A stretch of DNA of 64,000 bases, taken from assembly GCA_001599935.1 (NCBI GenBank), contig BCIJ01000005.1, positions 372,001-436,000 of the forward strand. The letters run 5' to 3'. Positions 46,067-57,972 of this stretch are shown in pieces (position 1 is the stretch's first letter; every line of letters begins with the position of its first letter). A program made the position numbers and the translations under genes. Origin of the DNA: Holtermannia corniformis (lineage: Eukaryota; Basidiomycota; Tremellomycetes; Holtermanniales). A model generated the notes under the pieces. The model was not told the origin of the DNA. It searched no databases and was given only the letters and a program-made list of their open reading frames with translations.

Positions 46067-46718
46067 GGCGGGTGTTGGCGGGAGAGGCTTGAGCTCGGTG
46101 TGGTTGTCGGTGAGCTGGTGGTGGTGGTGTCAGCTTGAGACGTTGGCGGATGGTGCCAGGGCAGCGTACGACGTCATCTTGGCAGCACTCACGTCATGAC
46201 CCGCAGCACCGACAGCATCTTGGCTCGGCCACATTGCAGACGACAGCGACGACGACTGCAGCAATCAGAGGTGGAAGAGGGCACGGTGGGCCGTCAGAGT
46301 CGGTTGCAGGACAGCTACATGCAATCCTGGGCGACGATCCTTGCGTCACTGCAGCGAGGCGTGACATCACCCTACCTCTCTGCCTCGCATCATATCGGTC
46401 GTACTGATTACCTCGAGTGCGACTTCCGAGCTCTAGCTGATGGATAGAGAGACGAGCTGAACGACTGTATACTAGTGCTGCGCGCAAGGGACCTGCTCGA
46501 ACTCACCTCTCGCACCGAGATGCTGACTTACGTTCAATGCTCTCCTTTCAAGCTGATAACAACCTCATAGGTCACCCGAGATCCCACACAAAGGCAGTCG
46601 AAACGCCTCCCTGGGCCGACGTTGAAAGGAGCGTCCTGGGCGGAGCTCAAGCCCAGCGAAGACTGGGCTCGGCCGCTTGCTGATCACTGGCCCGTACGAC
46701 TGCAAGCCAGGTGATAAG
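46067..46718. other. Divergent intergenic region
   Basis: About 650 bp between head-to-head genes. A GGTGGT-repeat tract lies near 46110-46130. No exon recognised. Confidence 0.4.
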
Positions 46719-47676
46719 ATGACGGCGCATCAAGCTGGGGACGCGCGGCACTGGCACAGCACCCAACGCCATGCGGTTCCGGGACCGCGCCGGCGCAAGC
46801 TCAGCAAGCCGGGTCCAAGGGCCCGTGCGGGTCCTGAACGACGGCCCGCTATCCCACCGACGAGCGACAAGCACCATGCGAATGACAGCCGCTTAATCAC
46901 CTCTCCTGAGCCATTCGAATCCCCAACGCTAGGATCAACCACGAGGTCTGCCACACCGACGTCCACGACCGTGCTTCTCGACGCCCACCGCCGTCCCCAG
47001 GCTCGCCCGCTCACAACTCGGCTTCGCGACTCGATCATCCCACAGTCGCTCTTCTTCTCTGATCGGGAATTCGACCTCGCTTGGGGCCGACTCTCGGGCG
47101 TCAGCACGGGTGATCCAGTGCCGATCCTCACTCCACGACCAAAGCCGAGCCCGAGTCCTTCAGAACGATGGTGGGATCGCACGATCCCCCGACCGCGCCC
47201 TTCGTCATCTCTCGAACCCAGCATAGAGGTCGAAGCTAAGCGCGAGCCAAGCCAGCTGCTCGAGGCCAGACTCGATGCCTGGACTGAAGAACCCGCACCG
47301 ACAGCGCTACCGACCGCAAAGGGCAGAGCAGCCAGGATCCGCAAGTGTGTTGTAAACAGTCTGTACTTCGTCTTCTTCCTCAAGTCGAAGCAGCCAAAAC
47401 AAAAGGATGTGCAGCAAAGTCGCCCGCCTTTCCCGCGTCCGTGGACCAAGATTGACCCCGTGAGTGCTTGCCTGGCTCACGCGAGGAGATGCTAATGTGA
47501 CGTAGAGTGCGCCTGGCTTCCCTGGGACCGGGAAATGTGGACTAGATACCGCCGATGGGGCCCATGGCGGGAACATGTCGAAAAGCCACGGTTCGAGGCA
47601 TCAGCATCATCATCACCGCCACCACCACGCGCATCCTCACAAGCACCAAAAGCACGCGCACAATCATGCACACTGA
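46719..47676 (+). CDS. Unknown protein with histidine-rich C-terminus
   Basis: Two exons (46719-47460 and 47506-47676; intron 45 nt, phase 0). The first encodes a basic Pro/Arg/Ser-rich N-terminus and then FFSDREFDLAWGRLSGVST, WWDRTIPRPRPSSSLEPSIE and ARLDAWTEEPAP. Near its end is a hydrophobic-aromatic stretch CVVNSLYFVFFLK. The second exon is unusual: after GFPGTGKCGLDTADGAHGG it becomes a run of His with Lys, Arg and Ala (RHQHHHHRHHH, then AHPHKHQKHAHNHAH) to the stop. The tail suggests transition-metal or pH-dependent binding, which is inference. The long opposite-strand frame over exon 1 has no splice partner and less protein-like composition. No family recognised. Confidence 0.5.
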
Positions 47677-47951
47677 GACAGGAAGCAATGTGCGCGCAGA
47701 ACGACTGCATTATAGATTGCAAGAAGTAGCTTGCTGTATGCTCGAGAAATGTATCGTAGCTTCAAGGACCCTTGTTCAGATCCACACGAGTAGATTCTGG
47801 GAAGACTTGCACGTTGGCTGGCGGACCGACTGGCGACCCTGCCGGTCAGTAGCCCAGCCGAAAGGATGTTGGCCTTCCACGCATCCTGGGGTCCATACTC
47901 CGCCCATGGCGGCCAGAAGCACCCGGACTAACCCAACTCGTATCCAACACC

Positions 47952-48323
47952 ATGCTAAGCTTGCCCCTCCCAAACCCGAACCCAGCGCCTGCACAGGCGT
48001 GCGCGCTGTGTCAAGCGGCTGGCGGCGCACCGCTAGCGCACGACATTGCCGCGCTGTACAGCCTCAACGGCGCGTCGGACCGATATCTCATGTCGCGGTA
48101 TGCGCACACGGAACGCATGTACAAGATCCTCATGATGCTCGCGCAGTCTGCAAAAGACTACTACTGGCCTGCCGAGACGACTCCAGCACCAGTGCGCCAA
48201 GTAGCCGTTCAACCTGCTGTAGAGCAGTCACCAACAACACCAACTGCAGCTCAAACCCGTCCCGAGACGTTCGAGATGGTCCACCTACGCACCAGCAAAG
48301 CCGTTCGGAGGAGCCCACAGTGA
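47952..48323 (+). CDS. Small hypothetical protein, single exon
   Basis: A 123-residue frame with protein-like composition: a Pro-rich start MLSLPLPNPNPAPAQACALC, a helical middle HDIAALYSLNGASDRYLMSR and HTERMYKILMMLAQSAKDYY, and a Pro/Thr/Gln tail. One C-x2-C pair (CALC) near residue 17. The His-tailed gene ends 275 bp upstream. No family recognised. It could be the last exon of a longer gene, but no upstream exon was found. Confidence 0.45.
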   Translation: MLSLPLPNPNPAPAQACALCQAAGGAPLAHDIAALYSLNGASDRYLMSRYAHTERMYKILMMLAQSAKDYYWPAETTPAPVRQVAVQPAVEQSPTTPTAAQTRPETFEMVHLRTSKAVRRSPQ

Positions 48324-48357
48324 TGCATGCAGTGTATATAAGCCGTGCAGATGGTCT

Positions 48358-50350
48358 TCAGTTCACCCCCTCGTCGTCCGCCAGCAGATCGACCGCACTC
48401 CGGCCCCTGAGAGACGGGCTCGCGCTCGGACTCGGCGTCATTGGCATCTCGGGCTGCCTCAGCACCCCGAGCGAGTCTTTACGCTTTTGTTGGCGCTGTG
48501 CGCGCCGGCCGCGTTCCTGTTCCGCTGCCGTCTTTTGGAGTTGTGCGAGCTCGGCGAGCTGTTCGCGCGTGTGCGAAACACAGGGGAACACGGGTGGGAA
48601 CAGTTCGGCGCCGTCGGTATCGGGATCCGGGGAGAGCTCGTCGTGATCTGACGGTGGAGTCGGTGTCTCGCTCACGGCCGTTGTGCCTAATTCTTGTACC
48701 GGCTCCGTCGGCGGCCGACTTGGCGACTCATCCCGCATGCCTTCGAGCACACCCATCCCCAAGCCATGATTGATCGTATCGTCCTGCCCACCCGCATCGC
48801 TACTCGACGCCTTTGTCGAGCCCGTGCCCGACGCCGAGTCCGTCTCCGCCTCTGAGAACGATCGACCATTCGGGTTCCGCTTGAGCACCGACCATTCGAC
48901 ATTCTTCTTCATCTCGGCCTTTTCGCCGTTGGTCTGCGCTTGTGGTAGCGGCGAAAGACTATAAGGACTGCCTTGACCTGGACCGGAGCCCATTCCAGGT
49001 GTCAGTGGCCCAGCGAGGGATACGCCCGATGTTCGGCGATAGCTTGGCGGTGCGTGGAGGAAGGGTTGGCCGTTGTGCGCGGGCGAGTACGGCGCACCCG
49101 AGATGGGCGAGGGATAGCCGTAATGCCCATTGGGCGGCTGTCGCAGTGGAATCGGCGAAGGCATCGGGATTGCGATAGGGTAAACGGGCATCGGTCCCTG
49201 CCCTGGCCCAATATGCGGGGACGCGCCTGGTATAGGCAACCCGTTCGGATGCGTATGTTTCGAGAGCTCAAAGTAAGCAGCCTCGAGCGCCGCATGCCGC
49301 TGTTGTAGCGTGTGGTACTGCGCCGACAGGTTCTGCAATTTCAATTGCAGCTGCAACATGTCAGCAAGGTAGCGGCGTCGGCTCAGCACGCACATCTGCC
49401 TCTCGGCGTCCGATTTCTTGATCTCGCGCCTCGCGCTCCTGCGCGAGCCGGTCTAGCTCCTCGCGAAGCCGCTTCTCAGCGTCATCCTTGACCCTCTCAG
49501 CGTCAGCTCTCGCTTTGCCCTCCTCGGCTTTCGCCGTGCCAATCTCTGCACGCAGCTGTGCGATCATCGCCTCTGTCTCACTCTGCCGCTTTTGCCATTC
49601 CGTTTCTCGCTCCTCGTCTCCACCCGAGACGCTCGATGCGCTCGAGCCGGCTTTGTGTCCGTGCGCGTGCCCATTCCCATTTGGCACCTGGAGAGACGCC
49701 TGTGGGGTGCGGGATGGACCCGGCGAGGAGTTTTTACTATTGCTGCCGCCGTCCGGTCTAGTAGCGGCGGATGATCGACGTGCACCTTTAGCTTTATGCT
49801 TTGGCTTGACGGGCTCAAAGTCGTCTAGATCGAGGATCGGCTCGCTTTGTCGGGGATTTGATGGACCCGCGAGTGGCTGTGGTTGATTCGCAGGCAGTGC
49901 GGCCGACTTTTTGCTGGGCGAGGCTTGTACGGATGCTTTCGCCTTGTTGACCGAAGCAGGGGTCGGCGTTGATGGAGGCAACGCTGAGGCTGGCTTTCGC
50001 GGAGAAGGGGAGGTTACCGCTGCTGGCGTTGTCTGTACCGATCCAGCGCCAAGCTTGCTAGGTGCCGGTGTCGCCGGTACCGAGCCAGCCGGCGTCCCAG
50101 GTTGCTTCTTCTTCTTCGCTCCCGGTTGCTCCACCACCTCGCTCAGCGTCTTCTCAAACCGCTTCTCCCAAGCTGCACGGCGCTGCACGTCCCGAGCCTC
50201 GAGCCATCGCTGGACGTGCGGGATGCCTAGTGTGACACCGAGGCTGGCTAGCAGTAGCAGGAGGAAGAGATACCACGACAGGGGGATCTTGTAGAGAACG
50301 TGCGGTGAGAGAGTCATGTTCATGGTTGCTGGGATGCCGTGGGCTTGCAC
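48358..50350 (-). CDS. Membrane-anchored coiled-coil protein
   Basis: Unrecognised protein with one N-terminal transmembrane helix (LYKIPLSWYLFLLLLLASLG) about 20 residues from the start. Basic QRRAAWEKRFEKTL follows, then a long Pro/Ala/Ser/Lys-rich disordered stretch. The coiled coil runs from WQKRQSETEAMIAQLRAEIG through EEGKARADAERVKDDAEKRL and EELDRLAQEREARDQEIGRR. An intron of about 45 nt joins it to LQLKLQNLSAQYHTLQQRHA, which continues the coil. The C-terminus is Pro/Gly/Tyr-rich, then acidic, with a last short coil (REQLAELAQLQKTAAEQERG). Three in-frame Met codons lie within the first 12 codons (50350, 50323, 50317); the start is uncertain among them. ER or nuclear-envelope location is inferred from layout only. 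Confidence 0.65.
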
Positions 50351-51887
50351 ATAGGGTAGATGCGGGGTGCGATCTGGTCGTCAAAGGTCGTGCGTGTATG
50401 ATATGCTTGATGCTGGGTTGGCGACGTCAGCATCGGTGAGCATGTGAGTCGTTGTGAATGAAGAGCCGAGCCGATGCTTCGGATGGAGCGCAGAGAACGC
50501 TCCGGATGAGATCGGCGTGGTGTCGGGCATGGGGTCAGGCATGCTTGGCGCTCGCGTAGGACTACTTCGAGGAGCAATCTGACCGCAACAGCATCGTCGA
50601 GCCTCTCCAAAGTCTCATGACACACGAGCTCAGACCCACGCTCAGACGATGCTCCGTCTGGTGATCCCAAAGTGTGCACCGCCACATCGCACCTCGCCGT
50701 CCAACTCACCTGCTGCTGTACCCCGCTCCGACTCGGATCCTCCTCTCTGCAGCTCACTATCTCGAATCTCACCCTGTCAGATTGCCTGCACGCTCGCCCG
50801 CCTTGTTTCGATCTTGAAACGCTCAGGCCTGCCTTTGTGTTAGGGAGAGGGTATCGTTGCTCGGCGCACGTGATGCCGGTGATGCCCCCTTGGCGTTGGC
50901 TCGGACCGGGAACGGATGGCTACACTTGGTAGACGTATCGGGGATGCTAGAAGGAGTGTTGCGAGGATGATGTGTTGGCTTGGAGGAAGACTTATGACTG
51001 GATGGGGTCAGAACTGGTGCGATGGCTGAGAGGACCGTGAGGTTGAGCACACAGGCGTGCGAAGGCGAAAAAGGCTCGAGCTGAGACTGAACTAGGCATG
51101 CAGCGTGGCGCGGGGGTCCGGTTCGTCCTGATGCATGTCGGTTCGCGATTGTTGAGCGAATCTGGACGAGTGCAAGCCGTTCGCATTCAATTTATACAGC
51201 TGCGCAGTCTACCAATGCTATTCTCGTCTACAGAGCTTGCAGAACTCGGTATAGGACTCATCCCACCATCCAGTGTGGCAAATAGCTTTCCGTCGGTTAT
51301 GCGACCAGGGCGTCAGTCGACAGGTCAGTGCAAACTGCGCAGTGAGCAGCGATATCCTTGCTTCGCCGCATCTGCCAACACAACCTCGTCACCGCTGGTG
51401 GTCACTAGATACTGCAGTCGGCAGTTGCCCAATCCGGCGCTAACCCCTTCCTGTGTGGGCTTCTGTTCTTTGTCCATTTGGCGCGCTCCTCTGTGTCCGC
51501 TGTGCTTCTGGATTCAGTGGCCGCACGCTGCCTACTCGAGGCGCACGAGCGCGACCGCCACTGGTGTCAAGCGAGAGCGTAACGTGGGTAGATCGCCCGG
51601 CTGCGTACTGCCTTGCTGCCCGATCGCGTCGGTGTTGTGCCCTGGCGCCGCGCATCCAAACTCTGAGCGGCGCTCGCCGTAGTGTCGTCAAACCCCCCGG
51701 CGCTCGCCTGCCGCCTGCCGCTGACCGTCCCGTACGCGGCAACCCTTAGGCTCTCGCGTACCACCACGACGCAATCCCAACCCCCGCACGCACACGCACA
51801 CGAGGCACTGCGCGATCCGCACGCCGTTTCAGACAGCGAGGCCACGCTTTATTCAGTTTAGCGGCACCGCAGCCTTGCCCCGCCCGC
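50351..51887. other. Long divergent intergenic region
   Basis: About 1.5 kb between the coiled-coil gene and the HMG-box gene. A 194-codon plus-strand frame at 51098-51682 has Cys/Arg/Ser/Pro-rich, non-protein-like composition and no family match. The rest probably holds two promoters and a long HMG-gene leader; a CA-rich tract sits near 51780. Confidence 0.4.
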
Positions 51888-54800
51888 ATGCAGGGCCCGA
51901 GTGCCAGTCCCGGGGCCGACGCCAGTGCCGATCTCCCGCCAAGACAATGGCAGCAGCAGCAGGTGCGTCAGTCTTGCCGTGATGGGACGCGGGATCGTGG
52001 ATGCCGAACCGGTGGCAAGGTTGCCATCCTTTTGTTTGGTCACCGGCCGGACGCGTTTGCAATCTGGCTGGTGCCCCCTTGTTTGGCTCCTCGCCTGTCG
52101 TATGCATGCTGATCATCGTCTAGCACTCGCACCAGGGCGCACCAGTCCCGCCCCCGGCATCGCAGCAGCAGCAGCACCAGTATCCATCCCAGCTCGGCCC
52201 ACCTCGCTTTCCTTCCCAGCAGCAGCAACGACCGTATGATCCAAGCCGGGACGGCCTCGCTCAACCTCAGCCTCAACACCAGCCGGGTCAAGACTTTTAC
52301 GCTGGCTACCAGGGGTATCAGGTGAATAGGTGAGTATCAATCCGACGTTTTCATCGGCAAGGCTCAGATCATGCCAGTGCCGTAGCCTATAATCAAGCAC
52401 AACCCCAACACCAGCCGCAAGGGCATCATCGTCAGCCATCAAACACCAACACGCCCATCTCGAACACCCCACCGGCAGTGCCATCGCCCAATCCACAACC
52501 GAGTCCAAACAACCCACAGCAGCAGCAACCGCAAGAGCGGCACTACTACCCGTCACCGATCGCTGGGCCGTCATCTGCACCGCCCCATCTCGGGTCGTAT
52601 GGAACGCAGCAGGATTTGCTCACTCACGGACAGACACAGGGTCAAAGCCAGGGTTATGCGTTCCAGCACCAGCCGCAAGAGTGGCATGCTCAACAGCAAC
52701 AGTTGTATAACCAGCAGCAGCAGTCTGCGTTGTATGCGCAGCAGCAGCAGCAGCAACAACAACAACAACAGCAACAGCAACAGCAGCAACAGCCAACGCA
52801 AGAACATCATTCACCGTATCCCACGCACGCACGTGGCCCATCACAACTCTATCAGCCGCAACCAACAGCTCCTGCTGCCAACTTTACCTCTGGACCGACG
52901 CCGACTTCTGGCGGTGCTCCACCTCATTTCGCAGCCTCACCATGGACGTCGACCGCGCCTCGGACCGCTTCACCAGCGTGGCCATCTGGCTCTGGACCAT
53001 CACCGCGCATGCACATGCAGCCCCAGCAACCTCCGCATCAGTGGTATCCGCCACCACCGGGCCACGGTCAAGCGCCGTCGCCATATGGCGGTTGGCAATC
53101 TGCGCCGTCGTGGAGCTCGACAGCGCCCGGTCCAGGGCAGGGAGGCTACGGGTATCCGTTAGCAAACCCGATCCAGTTGAGTGCTCCGCCACATGTCCAG
53201 GATTACGGAGCGATGGGCAAACGTCCGGCCATGCATGGCATGGGCATGAGTATGGGCATGCCCGTCTATCACCAGATGAAACGCATCGCCAGCTCGGACG
53301 ACGAAAAGAGTGGCAAGAAGAAGCGTGGCAAGCAGGACGAATACGAGCTTGAGCGTGAGTCTGGCGCGGTGCCAAAACTATGGTAGCTGACGACACATTG
53401 ACAGCCGTCCCCAAGCCGCCTGCGCAATCGCATCTTCACCCGCCACGTCAAGCCTCTTCGGCTTGGCAGCTCTTCTTCACCGACGCCCTCAACGCCGCCA
53501 AAGCAGCCGCCGCTGCAGCAGCTGATGCCTCTCCGGGGCCATCAACGTCCCCCAAAGAGAACACCAAGCTCAATGTGGCTCAGATCGCCCGCGAAGCGGG
53601 GCTAGCGTACAACAAGATGCCGCCAGAGCAAAAAGCCTACTATGCCCAGAAAGTTCAACAGTCCAAAGACCAGTATGCCAAAGAGCTTGCGGCCTGGCAG
53701 GCGACGCTGACGCCGGATGATATCCGTGCGGAAAACGCGTTCAGAGCACAGCAGCGCAAAGAGGGCAAGAGCCGCAAGGGTAACCTGAAGGATCCAAATG
53801 CGCCAAAGAAGCCACTGAGTGCATATTTCTTGTATCTGAAAAGTATCAGAGGGAACGAGGAGCTGAGGAAGGAGATCTGGGGGACCGAGGTGGGAACGAC
53901 GAAGCAGAGTGTGCTGGCCGCGCATCGGTGGCGCAACCTGTCGGACGCCGAGAAGCATGTGAGTTCTCTGTGACTGGGCTTTAGGGCACAACTGACGCTG
54001 CCAGCCGTATCTTGCACAAGCGGACAAGGACAAGATCGAGTATGAAGCCCTGCGGCGCGCATATGAGGAGGAGTCTGCAGCCAAGATACGCGGTGAAGAC
54101 GTTGCGCTTCGATCAGCTACAGTCCCTCCAACACCTACGACCGCTTCGACTACAGCTACAAGCAAGCGCAAGCGCGACTCGGGCGATTTCGGCGTAGGCC
54201 CATCTACTCCAGCACCGCAGTTTGCCCCCTCTCCAGCACTGCAAGGGCCATACCAGCAGTCCCCGCTCAACACATCCCCCGGCGACTTTCCGACACCGCC
54301 TACAGGCGTTCACTCGGATGCCAACCCCGATGTCTCGTTCAGTACGGCGCTTAAAACAGAGCCGAGTCCGTTTGCCCCGATCGGCATGGACCAGGTTTTC
54401 AGCGATGATTTTCCAGATCCACTGGGAGATATCGATCTCGCAACGGCGCAACATCCATTCGGCGATGCGCCGCTTGGCGGAGTCGGAGTACCGCCATGGC
54501 ATCACGACGCTGGTGCTCATCCGCAAGTCGTTACAACCTCCATGGCTGCCACGGCCGATGACTCGCTCGTCGGCATGTCCTTCGAGTCATTCTCCAATAT
54601 CCCTGGCGGTCTCGACTTTTCCTCAGTCATGGCGTCAGTCGGGCCAGATGCAGACTTCAGCAGCGTGCTGGGTGACACCCAAGCGCCCGAGGAGCCGCAG
54701 GCAAAGGTCGAAGTCATCGAAGAGTCCGTGCAGCTACCCGAACAATCCACGGACCAGGTGGAAGCAGATGTGACGCTACCGATCACCGAGGTGGCCGCTG

Positions 54801-55207
54801 ATGGAGAGGCTGGCCAGCTGCCTGCAGCGATTCAAGAAGTTGCCGGCGTCGCGGAAACCATGCAAGCGACAGCGGAAGACCAGCCCGTTGAAGCTACAAC
54901 GTCAAATCAAGTGAGCCTTGCAGTCCCTACGCCGGTCACCGAAGGATCGACGGTAGTTGCAGAGCCTCTGCCAGCTGCCAGCGCCCAGAGCTTGGAGGAC
55001 GCTATCTTGACGGCAGCAGATCCGTCCGCGGCGCCACTGCCGATGGATCCGGCTGGGCCCGAGGCGACGCAAGAGACCGCAGCTCAACATCCAGTCATCG
55101 CCAACTCCGACGGTGACGCAGGAACCGTCCAAGCCAATGCCAATGTTGGCACCAGCGGTGAAGCTGCCGGGAATGAAGTGCCTGCGACGGCAGAAACAAC
55201 GCAGTAG
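51888..55207 (+). CDS. Polyglutamine protein with two HMG boxes
   Basis: Predicted nuclear DNA-bending factor. Exon 1 (51888-51962) ends WQQQQ; a 161-nt intron leads to exon 2 at 52124. The N-terminal 400 residues are Gln/Pro/Ser/Tyr-rich with an uninterrupted Gln run near 52740-52793. A basic segment KKKRGKQDEYELE precedes HMG box 1, which begins ASSAWQLFFTDALNAAKAAA and contains NKMPPEQKAYYAQKVQQS; it carries an Ala/Ser/Pro insertion. HMG box 2 is canonical: DPNAPKKPLSAYFLYLKSIR, then AAHRWRNLSDAEKHPYLAQ and DKDKIEYEALRRAYEEES. The C-terminus is acidic and Ala/Glu/Val-rich, ending GNEVPATAETTQ. The two-box layout resembles Abf2/Nhp6-like and metazoan TOX-type proteins, but the long Gln-rich and acidic arms suggest a nuclear transcription role. 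Confidence 0.85.
52739..52793 (+). repeat. CAG/CAA polyglutamine repeat
   Basis: About 18 consecutive glutamine codons, CAG at the start and mixed CAA/CAG after. It lies inside exon 3 of the HMG-box gene. Length polymorphism is likely. Confidence 0.85.
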
Positions 55208-55396
55208 AGGGTACAGGCATGTTGTCAGATAATCTTGGGTTTGAGAGAGCAAGACACACTTGCTTGATGTATCGCTTAACACTTGGCTTGGTCCCGCTGA
55301 AACGTATCAGATTGGTCACGTGCCACCATGTGTTTCACAAAAGTCCGAGCGCGCATCTTGTGAAGAATCGCAGCGTCTCCCAACACCAAGTCCAGA

Positions 55397-57785
55397 ATGA
55401 CCGACCGTAAGGAAGTCCCCTTCGTACCGTACGACTGGGATGGCTGCGAGCAAGCAGAGACCTGTCACGTGTACCCGAATGTCGTCTTTTTCGCGCCGTT
55501 GGGCCCGAAGCACCTGCTGGATCCTAGCCCATACACGGATCAGATTTCCAAGGTTGTCACAGTTGCGTCTCACTCGCTGGTCGTCTACTTCTTCTGGCCC
55601 CTGTACGATCTTCTCCTCAGGGATGGGCCTGTTTCCCGTTGGGGCATCATGTCTCGCTTCGTCCGCGCGCTGTACGCGTCCATATCGGATGAAGCTGTGA
55701 AGCAAGGCCGACACGATCTGGAGATTAAGATTGTTTTCGAGGGCTCACAGCGGGGTCCCATCAAACATTGTCGCTTCATCTCGCACCAGCATCTCGGTAA
55801 CACCGGCACGCCCTCGATTTACAGCAATAACGACGACATCGAGACCGAGGTCGACGGCGAAGAGCCTGATCATCTGTCGGATGACGAGGGTACGCGGATG
55901 CCGTTGGGTCGATATGGCAGAACCGGTGAGAACCGAAACGACGTTTTAAACCGCTACTGGCATCGTGATCGACAATACATGTCGCAATTGATTACCGATC
56001 GCAACGCAGTGGAGCCAAAGCATGTCATCCCTAAGGAGGATCTCAAAAGCTTCGAAGACATGGTGGGCTATGGACACCAATGGCACTTTGCTGGATGTGA
56101 GTCGCCTCCAGTTTTGTTCGTGTACTGATCCCGGATCGCAGTGCCATTTCCAATGTGGACCTACATGCCAGGCGCCCCACGCGGGTGTGAAGCCGATTGC
56201 ATTCTATGGGACGACGAAACCTATGGGGAGTTGGATGAAGACTGGGCTTTCAAATTAGAGGATCTGTTGGTCGAAGAGCAGGTTGAAATCGTCGCTCGCG
56301 ATCCGGGAATGGGCCCAGCTGCGCCAACCTACGACACCGTGGCTGTCGGCGGCACCTTTGATCACCTCCACTCCGGGCACAAGGTCTTGTTGACCATGGC
56401 GACGTACTTGACGGCAAAGAAGCTGATCGTTGGCGTCGCGAGTGAGTCGATTTTGTGAAAATCCCGATTGGCTAACCAATGCCTGCAGCCGACGATCTGT
56501 TAACGAGCAAGCCGTTGGCGGATCTCATTGAACCTCTTGAGAAACGCATCGACAACATCAAGGCCTTCATGCGCGGCATAAACGAGTATATCGAAGTCGA
56601 CATCATACCCATCAACGACTTCTACGGTCCTCTGTTGACTGAGCCTAACATTCAAGCTCTGGTCACGACCACTGCGCGCGCGGCTCGAGGAGAAGAGGGT
56701 ATGTCCATCGGCTGTTAGACTGGTGTTGTCTACTGACCAAACGCCTAGTCGTACAAGCGCGCGTCAAGGCCGGCCTTCCCCCCGTCAAAACCTTTGATGT
56801 CGAGGTGGACTTGACCAAACGCCCTGCATTTGAGTCCTCTACAGCTCTCAAGCCTGACTTGAAACCGACCGCCGAGGAGCTGTCAGGCGCCAAAGTCACA
56901 CTGCACGTCGATTGTTCAGGAGAGGACGTCAAGCCAGTCATCAAGCAAGAGGGTGACGCTTGGGCTGTGACGAGCGCCAACCTACGCGCTTGGCACGCTG
57001 CAGGCGGTCGGGGCGGAGACGAGGCGCTCCGGCATAAGATGATTGACTACCGTCGCAAGTACGACAACTATGTCATCCAAGACGAGGCAGACTGGCTGGC
57101 GAAACGCAAGGCTGGCCAAGCCGAACGCGCACAACGGCTGGCTGAATGGATGGAGCCGGAAAAGGTCGCTGCACGGAAAGAAGAGGAGCGACTCGAGGAA
57201 GAAAGTTGGGCCAGAGAGAGGGCCGCAAACGAGGCTCGTCGCGAGGCGAAGAAGAAGCAGCAAGAGGAGGCTCGAGCGGCCAAGGCTGCGGCTTTGAACG
57301 GTACGGCGCCGGCCGGCGCCAAACGCCCTTCAGATTCCCCTGCGGGGGGTAACCAGAAGAAGCTCAAGCCCAATACCCAGACCCCGGCGGAGGAGGCGAA
57401 ATATAAGAACACTTTTGCACGCCTGACGCCCGAGCTACTGGCGTCTCTCGGCCTTGCCGGGGAGCAAGTCAACGTCCGGACGGCGTATGCCGCGTACAAG
57501 GCGGAACGCTCCCGTGGCTTCAGTCGCGAGTTTACGGCTCAAGAGAAGCTCGACATTCCGTGGGCCAAGCAGAATGGTCAGCTCGACTTTAACAAGTGGC
57601 AAGACCAGGCGGTGGAGCTGGACATGCGCCATGGAGAGGACGCTGTGCTGAACGATCCAAACCCGGCAATGGCGCACCGCAAGGGCTCGATCGAAAAGAC
57701 GAGAGAGGGCAGAGCAAAGGCCTGGCGCGCGCGCGAGCAGCGCATCAATCAGAAAGCGGCGGCGAAGCAGCGGGCGAATGTGTGA
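55397..57785 (+). CDS. Phosphopantetheine adenylyltransferase-domain protein, extended
   Basis: CoA biosynthesis enzyme domain inside a much longer protein. Exons: 55397-56097, about 56142-56441, 56490-56700 and 56750-57785. The central nucleotidyltransferase reads YDTVAVGGTFDHLHSGHKVL with the T-x-H-x2-H (HLHSGH) catalytic motif, then LIVGVATDDLLTSKPLADLI, EPLEKRIDNIKAFMRGINEY and VDIIPINDFYGPLLTEPNIQ, as in eukaryotic Cab4/COASY PPAT. It transfers AMP to 4'-phosphopantetheine. The N-terminal 280 residues (SRFVRALYASISDEAVKQG, WHRDRQYMSQLITDRNAVEP) are not recognised. The C-terminal 330 residues continue in frame: WLAKRKAGQAERAQRLAEWM, a Glu/Arg/Lys coiled coil, then AKYKNTFARLTPELLASLGL. 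The usual PPAT C-terminal Ser/Thr motif is not evident. The exon joins keep the frame across all three introns, so a fusion is the simplest reading; a missed gene boundary remains possible. Confidence 0.75.
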
Positions 57786-57972
57786 GGGAGGTTTTGTGCA
57801 TGAGATCAATGACTGTAACGCGCGATGCCATGACTGTGATTTCAGTTCGTGCACCGAGTATTCGCTGTTGTTGTGGTCTACAGCAACATCTCCCACGAAG
57901 CGCTCACAACCCACTCGTTCCTTGCCTCAGGCTTTCTGTCTAGCACGGTCCGTGCAATACGTGATACATGGT

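Noticed and set aside
46730..47449. 239-codon minus-strand open frame
   Set aside because: Opposite the His-tailed gene. It has no splice continuation, and its Ser/Arg/Gly-rich composition looks like an antisense reading of Pro/Ser/Arg codons.
51098..51682. 194-codon plus-strand open frame upstream of the HMG gene
   Set aside because: Cys/Arg/Ser/Pro-rich random-looking composition, no recognisable motif and no consistent splice sites.
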